Shown: positions 55,790 through 64,000 of the stretch, piece by piece
How positions within the stretch are numbered: position 1 is the stretch's first letter
Layout: each line of letters opens with the position of its first letter
DNA from: Punica granatum
Taxonomy: Eukaryota > Streptophyta > Magnoliopsida > Myrtales > Lythraceae
Assembly (NCBI RefSeq): GCF_007655135.1
Contig: NC_045134.1
Location: forward strand, 9,444,982 to 9,508,981
DNA length: 64,000 bases
Reading direction: 5' to 3'
Notes under the pieces: generated by a model
Seen by the model: only the letters and a program-made list of their open reading frames with translations
Databases searched by the model: none
Told to the model about the DNA's origin: nothing
Program-made: the position numbers and the translations under genes

Positions 55790-56820
55790 TTCTGAAAGAA
55801 GGGAATCTTTTAATACAATTAAAACTCTTGTTTACCATGACACATGTCAAACTATGATTTTTTTAAAATTCTCATTTTATGAATAAAATTTTGGAGAACA
55901 AATAAAATCTCCTGCCATTAACGTGCTGGAATGATAAGAATATGTCTCTTTTAATTTTCCCAAGTTCAATATTTCTCCTCCTTTCCATGCTTCTTTTTAT
56001 CTCTATTTATCACCCTCCTCTTTTTTATTTTGTTGTATTGTATTTAATTAGTCTAATTAATCAATATCCTTAACTAATTACAATTTATGCCTTATTTTCT
56101 TTGTCAATCTCATATTGTCACCATTTGTGACAATAGTTGATTTATCTATTTGAAAAAACGTGATTATAAATTAATTTTTTATTTAAATTTAAAATGCAAT
56201 TATATAATTTATTTTTTAAATTTCCGATACTTATATGACAGTATATATTTAATTTAGATGAAACAAAACATATTATCTAATGGAGGATGGACATTCATTG
56301 TATTTTTTTTTGGTAAGTATCCATTGTTTTTTTTTGGTTAAAAACAACGTAGCTGAAAATCTTAAGTTTACTTAATACTCAACAAGTCTTACATTACCAC
56401 AAAATTCTTTTAAAAATAGAAAATTTTATGCAATTTAAAAATTATATATCAATTATGCTAAATAGCAATTTAAAACTAGATATCCGGTTTGATAGTTTAA
56501 CATTTTCATGTTTTAAGAGAATTGAAATATACAATTTTCATGCAATGATATATAAATTTAATTTATCAATTCTTTTAATAATGAAATTATTATTATTTTA
56601 TTTTTAAACATAATAAAATACACAAAATGGACACGCGACAAAGTGCGGGGCCATTTCACTACTATCTTTTCTAAAACTATAGAGGTGGTTCGTGGAGTTT
56701 GCCCTTTATTTTTGCTAATAATTCTTTTTTGCTGAAAATGTCATTCTTTTGTAGTGGGTGCCGACCCAAGAAGGAAAAAAAAAAAAACTCTTCCTTGGGA
56801 AATGGTGCGTGTTTATAGAT
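55790..56820. other. AT-rich intergenic DNA
   Basis: A possible micro-insertion lies at 56293-56327 (ATTCATTGT / ATCCATTGT around a T run and GGTAAGT). A CACGCGACAAAGTGCGGGG hairpin-like end near 56632 could be another Helitron terminus. No gene. Confidence 0.4.
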
Positions 56821-56824
56821 TATT

Positions 56825-57640
56825 TATATAAACTAGAGACCACCTTGCACGGTGTCCAGGGTTGAAAAATTTTCTTTAATTTTTTGATTCATCATAATGG
56901 TTTGTATAAAATATAATGTATAATTGAAATTAATAATAAAACAACTTATTTGTAAAAAATTATGAACTCTTTATTTGTAGTAAAATATTATTTTTTTCAA
57001 AAGATGATATCATGTTATCATATGTGATATCATTTTTCTTTTTATTTCATGGAGTGTTTCGAATGTGTTAAATGGATTGATTATTTAATATAAAGTTTAT
57101 AATTTTGCTCTTAAAAAGACAGGTATGAATAAGATTTGAAAATAATTTTGCAATTTATAAGTTTATGAAAATAAATTAACAGCGAAGTTAATTTTCATTG
57201 TTGGGTTGTCCCATATAGATAAAGAGAGAAAAAGTATTACCTGTAATTCAAAAAGTATGAGTTTAATAAGTATAATTTCTTAAGAAAGATACAACATACA
57301 CGAAGAAAGTTTGTGTTTGTGAATGGGTATTTACAGAGAAAAATAAAGTATAGGATAAGAAAAATGTAAAATAGATAGAGAGAATATAATAAAATATGTG
57401 GATTCAAATTCTATAGTGATCAAGAAAAAATGAAAAAAAAAAAAACTTGTACACCATATGGGCGTAAAACATTACATGATATTTTTTAAGGAATAGCTGA
57501 TCAACTATAATGATAGGGTCACTTGACCCGGTAAATAAATTAGGTTACACCACTACCTTGTTTAAAAATATTTTACAAAAGATGAAAAAAAAAAGAGGGA
57601 AAAAAAAGTAAAAAAATATTTCTTGAGGTTCAATTTGATG
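56825..57640 (-). mobile_element. Relative of the 48348 insertion (Helitron-like end)
   Basis: On the minus strand its edge reads CACCGTGCAAGGTGGTCTCTAG, a CACC/GGTG stem followed by CTAG. The following 700 bp align with 48380-49200 (for example AAAATAAATTAACARYGAARTTAATTTTCATTG). Class is inference. Confidence 0.45.
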
Positions 57641-57835
57641 TACACTTAATCTCTCAAAAATATTTTTTTGATGTACACTTAATCTCTCGAGGCTCAATTT
57701 GATATACACTTAATCTCTCAATGTTCAATTTGATGTAAAAAAATTTCTTGAGGTCGGATTTGATGTACACTTAATCTCTCGATATTCAATTTGATGTAAA
57801 AAAAATTTTGAAGTCATATTTGATGTAACATGCAT
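57620..57835. repeat. Minisatellite of GATGTACACTTAATCTCTC units
   Basis: Units of roughly 30-36 bp built from TTCAATTTGATGTACACTTA and ATCTCTC, about six copies with variants (TTCAATTTGATGTAAAAAAA). Confidence 0.8.
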
Positions 57836-57839
57836 CTTT

Positions 57840-60530
57840 GGATGACCAAATCATTAATTTACTCTTAACATTGTCGTACATATTATATGAGAAAATTCCG
57901 TGATCCTCCTCAGGCACCATTATTATTTTCCCTAATATAATGTGTGTTGATAAGAGGCCTAAATTAGTGCCTTTTATCTTTGTTTTAACAAGTAAATAAA
58001 TAAACTCCCGTTTTTGTAATTTAATTAGTATGTCCCTCTATTATTTTCCTTTTAGGTCTATATCTATGATTGAAAAAACGAATTTAATTATTATATCACG
58101 TTTTTACTTTGCAATGTGTGTGAGTTATGATTTTGCGGGAAAGGAGGGAGAGGAGGGGAGGAATTTGTAAGAGAATTTAGAAAATTTTATACAAATTTTC
58201 CTAATTGCCTCTACTCTCTTGGAGAAAGTCTTATATATTGTAATGGGCATATCACAATCCAAAATATCATAAATTAATAAAGGTTTATCAATTCCTTTTG
58301 ATTTTTAGAAATATTAATTTTCTCGGTGCAAAACAAACCATAAAAGTTTCCAAAAATAAGCACATTGAGCATTGCTTAAATGATATTCTTTTGCCAGTTC
58401 AATAAATAAAGATTACACTTGCCCCCTCTATATATATCTAGCTAGCTTTAGATGAACTAGAGCGAATAATTCCTTCTATTATTACTATTTTTTTTGTTAA
58501 TCAATATGACAAAAAGTTACTACCCAGATTTACTAAGAATTCTGTACCTTGATACTGTATGGTTTGAATTTTTGAATAATTGATAATTTTATTATTTCGA
58601 TGTGAACACAAGATGGCTCTTTCCTTTTGCTTATTGGATTAAAACTAATTATTATTTGACCGTCAGTTAAGTTACTCTCACCTTAAATAAAATAAGTATA
58701 TTTTTTCCCTATAAAATATAAGAAGAGGAGTTTCTCTCCTAGTAAGAATTTTTCCTAGTTGTCTATATTTATAGGGCAGTCCTCTTCCGTGATGTGATGG
58801 TATTGATTTAAACCTTTTCTTTTTTGGGTAGAATGTTTTTAACTTATTCTAAAAAGCAGATTACAACACGATCAAATGAGGAAATAAAAAGGCCAACTTT
58901 TAATTAAAAAAAGTTGAAAAAGGATGCTTTTTGAATTTTATAAATAGGAAAATCATAACCCCTGTTAACCATCTCACTCGTGCAGGGAAGTATGCAGCGA
59001 ACGTAGCAACCTGACATTGATATATATCTCTTACGTATCAAACATGCAATATGTACAAATGATATATCTACATATTATTGTCCAATATAAATAATTAAAA
59101 CACACTGTACTTATTAATAAGATTAACCTTTTAGATTGAATGGTCAAAATCTCACATGGAATTAAATCAAGCACAGATTCGATACGCCTTGCAAATATAT
59201 ACCCACTATTTAATTAATTCCATGCGATGAATCTTCAAAACTAATCCAGGTCCATGTAATGGGGAATATTGAGGGATAATCAATGCCGTATCCAATAAGA
59301 TTTATATTTTATATTAATCGGTTGTGGTATTTGAAAATCTCACCAGACATGCGCATATACATATATATATATATATATTTATTTATTGATTATCAAAAAT
59401 TGTATTTATGTTTTGTTAAATAAATAAAATGCTAGTTTGATTGAATGATTCAGAATCAGTGACAACTCCTAAAGTATATATCCTTACTGTGTTCGTTATA
59501 GGACCAAATTACAGGGGAAAAATCTATAGTAAAATAATTAGATGAACCAAAAAATGAAGATAAAAATTGTAAACAAACTGAATTCACCCTGATACTGAAG
59601 CAGAGGAAATACAAAAGAGGGAAAAAAAAGTGGGCAACAAATCATTTTTCCAGCTTGTTGAGTTTTGCATATTCCAAAACTCGTGATGGTCATACTACCA
59701 TCAATGTCAACTTGTTTTTCATTAATCTTTTTCTGCATGGGACATATTAGAATAAGGTTAACATTCACGCTTCGTGCTTCGGGGAGGTAAACCAAAGGAA
59801 ACATCTAACAACTAATCACTAAGATATGGGACCACGCTTTTGGAAAACCGTAATGAATTAATGTATGGTGAAATGGAATGAAATGAAACAGAATGAGTTT
59901 AATAACTTGAAATATGATGAGTTTTGGAAAAAAATAGCAATTTTAATTTTGAGTTGAAATAGCATACATGATGGAATATAATCAAGGGAAAAATATATGC
60001 TATAATACATCTTTTTTATTTTTGCGTCAATTTTATCATAGCCTTTTATATAGCACATCATTTAAGGTGTAGTGTCAGTCATGATATGACATCAATTTTC
60101 TGTGAAAATTAAATAAAAGGCTGATGTGATGCACCCATGAATGAATAGTGGGCCCAAACTCTTGTCACATCTGAAATAACTCATATTCTAATCCGTCCGA
60201 TGCTCTTTTATTCACCCGACTCTCTCACCATCAATACTCGAATATCATTTCCACCTCTTCACACATCTTTTATCTCACTGTAACCTCAAACTTCATTTCA
60301 ATTTAGCACTTTACCCTTTCTCTCATCTCTTTATCCACGAGCTTGTCAATTTCTCTCTTCACACTTCTCCCTCTTTTAGTCCCATAGACGAAGACAAATT
60401 AATGTTTGTACTAGTTTATAAAGTCAAAGCGCGACTGGTGGTCTCAATTTTCATTTTCCAATTTAATCCTTATAAAACTTATTTTAATCAAAACTGACAA
60501 AATAAAGATAAAAGATCATTTACATTTTTT
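57840..60530. other. AT-rich intergenic DNA, nothing recognised
   Basis: 2.7 kb without a supportable gene or clear repeat end. Short frames at 59538-60061 are not called. (AT)n at about 59360-59380. Confidence 0.5.
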
Positions 60531-60548
60531 TACTTCCTCTTTCCTTTT

Positions 60549-60677
60549 TTTTTTCGGTATGTACCCAGATATCCGAAAGCTCACTGAATCCCAGCTAATT
60601 CAGTTCGAGCCGATCGACCTATTAAAGGTTAAAACTCTCATAGAGTTTATTTTTCCTTTTCACAAAACTCAAACTCG
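60549..60677 (-). mobile_element. 5'-truncated SINE family 2 with 18-bp target duplication
   Basis: TACTTCCTCTTTCCTTTT at 60531-60548 and TACTTCCTCTCTCCTTTT at 60678-60695 differ at one base. The body contains the family tail TATCCGAAAGCTC inverse and ends at poly(T)-CGG. Confidence 0.85.
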
Positions 60678-60699
60678 TACTTCCTCTCTCCTTTTAACT

Positions 60700-61290
60700 T
60701 TCCTAAAAATATTCCTATAATTCCTTTCTGAAAACCATTTATGCATTATCAGAAACCACCCCTTCCCTGCTAGCGCCATTTCATTCTTTTATCTTATTTA
60801 TTTTCATAGACCCAATATGTTATCATCATCATCATCTTTTTATTTTTATATTATAATAAATTGCTTATAATTCATTAATTGATTGATTGATTATTTTTCG
60901 AAATTATGTTACTTTTCAAAAATACTTTGAACGCATGTTTGTGAATTAAATTTTTTTAAAATTTTTCTATAGGAAATTTATTAAGTTTATACCGAATAAT
61001 GTGTACTGTATAAGTGTTGTAATATAAAAAAAATTGACGACTTTTGGATTATTGTTGTAATATTCGTTTAGTATTAATTGAGAAAAAAATTATTTATTAA
61101 TTAATTGATTATGCAAAAAGACTTTCAAGGAAGAGCTGAGAATTCACCTAGACAATACGGCGATACTGATTCCATTAAAAAGTCTAGAGACACTACATTT
61201 ACCAATATATATATATGGGGCCAAAACTTGGAAAAAGAAAACGCAATTTTATACATGATTAGGTGAAGATTACATTTAAAAGTCTAGAGA
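60700..61290. other. AT-rich intergenic DNA
   Basis: AGTCTAGAGACACT occurs twice (about 61181 and 61281). Nothing else recognised. Confidence 0.5.
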
Positions 61291-61294
61291 CACT

Positions 61295-61680
61295 GGTTCG
61301 TTTAGTTTTGGAGTATAATTTTACTCCTTTTTATTCTATCATATATAAAAAAAAATAGGTAATAGTTGTAATGATTAAAATATTAATTGTAATGATAATT
61401 AAGAAAAAGCAGATGTGAAAATTTATTATTAAATCAGAGAAAATGACAACAAATATGTGTATATATGTGTATGTAAAAGTAGATGAAAAAATTTATTATG
61501 GAAAATTTGATTGTAATAATGGTTTGAAAAAGTATGTGTGAGAATTTATTATTAAATGAGAGAAATAGAGAAAAAATTAATGATTATGCAGTTGAATTAA
61601 GGAAATAATGGTGTGAAGTGAAGCGAAATAGAATTTTATTATAAAACTGAACGCTACCTATCTTCCCAACCAAACAAAAT
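61295..61680. mobile_element. MITE, family B (inverted relative to 5826-6195)
   Basis: Starts TTCGTTTAGTTTTGGAGTAT and ends AAACTGAACGCTACC. The interior AAAATTTATTATTAAAT and ATATGTGTATATATGTG phrases are the inverse of those in 5826-6195. Confidence 0.6.
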
Positions 61681-61684
61681 TCCT

Positions 61685-62745
61685 TTCTTTCATTGAACAT
61701 ATATTTATTTCATTCTTCCACCGAATTAAACATCTACTATATGGTAATTTTCGCATACACCCTATGTATTTTAGTTAAAAACTGTGTACTTTTCTGCTTA
61801 AAAATTATGACATTTACATGTTATGTTTGCTAAAATGGTAGCTTGTGTAGCCATGTCACATATTTGCCAACGAGTTTCTCTAAAAGATAGGAAATCACAA
61901 GAAAAAACTGAAATTAAAAAAAAAACCAAGATTTGAATCGCATAGGAGTTAAATGTTACATTTTCAAAGTAAAGAATATTGCAGGTGACTCTTGACTAAA
62001 CTATAAGGAGAGTATGCAGAATTCATTCTTATTTTATAAAATATTTGAATCTTAAGCGTCAATTTAGCGCTTAAACTCATGCTCGTGCAAACACTGCATT
62101 AGTATACAACTCCTTTAAAAGATCTGACATCGCGGAGCTCGTCTTGTGACCGATACTAAAATCCTTTGTTTGGGTGAATCACTAAAGCCCTTTCAATTGA
62201 TCGTATAAATATTTTAAGAGCATCGAAGTCTTTTTTTTTTCCCCCCCTCTTTTCTCCTTTTCCATTTTTAGCGACAGCACTTCAATTTATTCAATTATGT
62301 ATATATACACAGTTCTGATTATGCATAATGGTGGTTGGGACGGGAGGACTTTGGTTGGGAAGCCAGATCTTGAATAATAATTAACGCACGTGAGGGAGTG
62401 ATGAGTTCGAGATAGAGACAGGCACACAACTAATGCCTTACACATGTCATTCTTGGGCTGTGCGGGCCCCCAAATTTTGACGTCCACTGCCTCTGTCTTT
62501 TTCATTTCAACATTCTTCTTTGGCGCAGCCACTCTCTTTTTCTTTTATTTACTAGAGGATTTTCAAAATAAACATGCCCCGCTACTTGAGGAGAATTTTC
62601 TTTTTGAGGACGCATGGGCTTACGTTCATGTTTGCTTGCAATACTACAAATTACCTTCCATTTTTCTTTTATGTATAGCGTGATATCTAAAATTTTAATA
62701 AACATCGACTATCCAAATTAGAGCTGAATCAGCTCGCTAGATAGT
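61685..62745. other. Intergenic, nothing recognised
   Basis: A GC-richer patch at 62310-62600 has open frames on both strands (up to 81 codons). Neither shows a known motif or splice context. Confidence 0.4.
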
Positions 62746-62751
62746 AACATA

Positions 62752-63075
62752 GCGTTTAGTAATGAAGTTAAGTTAGATCGATTTGAGGAGATGAAAACAA
62801 AAGTAGTTGGAAAAAGTATATGAGAAAATTTGAAAAAGAAGTAAAAAAATAATAATTGTGTTGTTAAATTTATGAAAAAGAATTGAAATTGAGGAAAAGT
62901 AATGAATAGTTGAGAGAATTTAGTATTAAAAAATTATTTGTAATAATAGACAAGAAAAAATATGAGGGAGAATTTGAAGAAAATGATAAAAAAAATAATG
63001 ATTGCGTTGTTCAATTGAGGGAAAATAAGCTCGAGTTAAGTTAAATAAAATTAAATTTTATTTCCAAACATAGCA
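62752..63075. mobile_element. MITE, family C
   Basis: AGCGTTTAGTAATGAAGTTA on the left and GCTATGTTTGGAAATAAAAT read inward from the right. Same interior as 25085-25415. Confidence 0.6.
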
Positions 63076-63234
63076 GTACTTTTTGTAGATTTTTTTCATT
63101 TTTAATAAAAGAATGCGTGCTCTTTTTATAAGAAGAATGATGTTTGGGAATAATGGACTCAATTTGGCTCAAAATACGTATCAATAGTTACCTATGGTTT
63201 GTGATATACTATATAAGTTTTTTTGAGCCTAGAA

Positions 63235-63480
63235 GATAGGGCTGGCAATATTTCACACGACACGATAACACGACACGGATATGACACGGAATTAAACGGG
63301 TTTGGGTTGGACATTTTTTATAATCAGTCTAAACGGGTTCAACCCGTTTAAACACTGTTAATAAACGTGTCTTATCGGTTTGAACCCGCGTAACCCGATT
63401 ATACACGATTAAAACTGTTTATTTAGACATGTTTAATCGTGTCACTATAACCATGTAACCAATTAACTCGTTTATGTATT
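63235..63480. repeat. ACACGACACG-rich dispersed repeat, left part
   Basis: GGGCTGGCAATATTTCACAC, ACACGATAACACGACACGG and an inverted AAACGGGTTCAACCCGTTT lie ahead of the gene at 63658. Related GTGTTAACGTG text appears after the gene. Repeats of this GGGCTGGCAA...ACACGACACG type are common in plant genomes; class not assigned. Confidence 0.55.
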
Positions 63481-63552
63481 TGAATTTACCAAAATATACT
63501 TATATAATCCTAACTTTCTAAGTCCCTAACCTAATTTCCTTTCCTTTCTTTC

Positions 63553-63597
63553 ACCCAATCCAATACAGCACAACCGCACTTCCACTTCTATATATAC
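63553..63597 (+). promoter_or_regulatory. Promoter motifs upstream of the 63658 gene
   Basis: CCCAATCCAATAC (CCAAT-type) near 63554-63566 and CTATATATAC (TATA) at 63588-63597, about 62 bp before the ATG, followed by a CT-rich leader. Confidence 0.55.
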
Positions 63598-63657
63598 TTC
63601 TCTACTACCCTCCCTCATATCTCATCTACGATTTGATTTCCTTCTTCTCATCCATCA

Positions 63658-63942
63658 ATGGTGAAGTTCTGCTTCTTCGCTCTCATTACTCTCCTCTCCG
63701 TGCACCTCGCATTGTCCGCAGATCCGCCTCAGATCTCGCCCTCCCTTGCTCCCAAACTCGCCGCGACTCCATTCCCACCATCTCCCCTTCGAAGCCCACC
63801 ACCTTGTTGGCTCCCGCTCCAGTCAATGCGCTTCATGGCTCGATCTCATCCTCGCCGTCGCTGCCTCCCTAGGATGCGGCTCTTGCCTCTTCCCCGTCCA
63901 CATCCCCCTCCCCTCTATCTCAATCTCCGTGTTAACGTGTAA
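63658..63942 (+). CDS. Short secreted proline/alanine-rich protein (AGP-like), possibly frameshifted
   Basis: 94 codons from an ATG with promoter motifs. A typical signal peptide covers residues 1-20 (VKFCFFALITLLSVHLALSA), then SADPPQISPSLAPKL, resembling the start of an arabinogalactan-type cell-wall protein. After about residue 37 this frame becomes Pro/Arg-rich and atypical. The +1 frame there reads SIPTISPSKPTTLLAPAPVN, the Ser/Thr/Ala-Pro pattern expected of such proteins, and runs to a TAG near 63867. A one-base frameshift in the middle is therefore likely. The C-terminal end enters 21-bp repeat sequence. Whether it is a functional short gene, a decayed AGP gene or a gene fragment carried by the flanking repeat cannot be settled here. 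Confidence 0.45.
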   Translation: MVKFCFFALITLLSVHLALSADPPQISPSLAPKLAATPFPPSPLRSPPPCWLPLQSMRFMARSHPRRRCLPRMRLLPLPRPHPPPLYLNLRVNV

Positions 63943-63990
63943 ACATGTCGTGTTAACGTGTAAACATGTCGTGTTAACGTGTTCGGGTAA
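63928..63990 (+). repeat. 21-bp tandem repeat, three copies, last incomplete
   Basis: CGTGTTAACGTGTAAACATGT starts at 63928 and 63949; a third copy at 63970 diverges after GTGTT. It provides the stop codon of the upstream open frame and runs towards the window edge. Confidence 0.9.
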
Positions 63991-64000
63991 ACAAGTTAAT

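Noticed and set aside
57620..57835. CRISPR-like array
   Set aside because: Plant DNA; the spacers are themselves degenerate copies of the unit, so this is a minisatellite.

Overview
The window looks like nuclear DNA from a eudicot plant. The base composition is strongly AT-rich. The one confidently named gene is a three-exon cytochrome P450 of the plant CYP716 type. The rest is dominated by small plant transposons: Tourist/Harbinger-type MITEs, tRNA-derived SINEs, long-inverted-repeat (MULE-like) foldback elements, and CACTA, hAT and possible Helitron remnants. The species cannot be fixed from sequence alone. No prokaryotic operon, rRNA, canonical tRNA gene, CRISPR array or retrotransposon polyprotein was seen.

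Layout. 0-2 kb: probable 5' end of a minus-strand gene leaving through the left edge. 2-6.2 kb: a 1.3-kb tandem duplication, one copy split by a MITE, then a CACTA end and three MITEs. 6.9-13.2 kb: a nest of foldback elements with GC-rich centres. 14-22 kb: SINEs, MITEs, CACTA remnants, an hAT transposase relic and unassigned sequence. 22.4-24.3 kb: the P450 gene on the minus strand with a clear TATA box. 25-30 kb: sparse. 30.4-31.3 kb: a small, unrecognised three-exon minus-strand gene for a membrane-anchored protein. 31.5-37.9 kb: AT-rich repeats and SINEs. 38.0-41.8 kb: a nearly complete PIF/Harbinger transposon carrying both standard genes, each broken by several stop codons. 43.5 kb: a foldback element. 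44.7-48.5 kb: a giant near-perfect palindrome with 1.9-kb arms, followed by diverged direct copies of the same unit to about 51.9 kb. 52-58 kb: foldback elements, SINEs and minisatellites. 58-63 kb: mostly featureless AT-rich DNA with two MITEs. 63.2-64 kb: a short secreted, proline-rich protein gene lying between related repeat sequences and running to the right edge.

The genes do not form a pathway. The P450 would act alone here, with C-28 type triterpene oxidation as the family expectation. The strongest structural signals are four. First, a set of 12-20 nt poly(T)-CGGTRG micro-insertions lie between target-site duplications and look like extreme 5'-truncated SINE tails. Second, there is the palindrome. 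Third, the decayed Harbinger element has nine in-frame stops, all one C-to-T change from CAA, CAG or CGA. Fourth, MITEs in the window share the TIR and a 20-bp subterminal motif with that Harbinger element.
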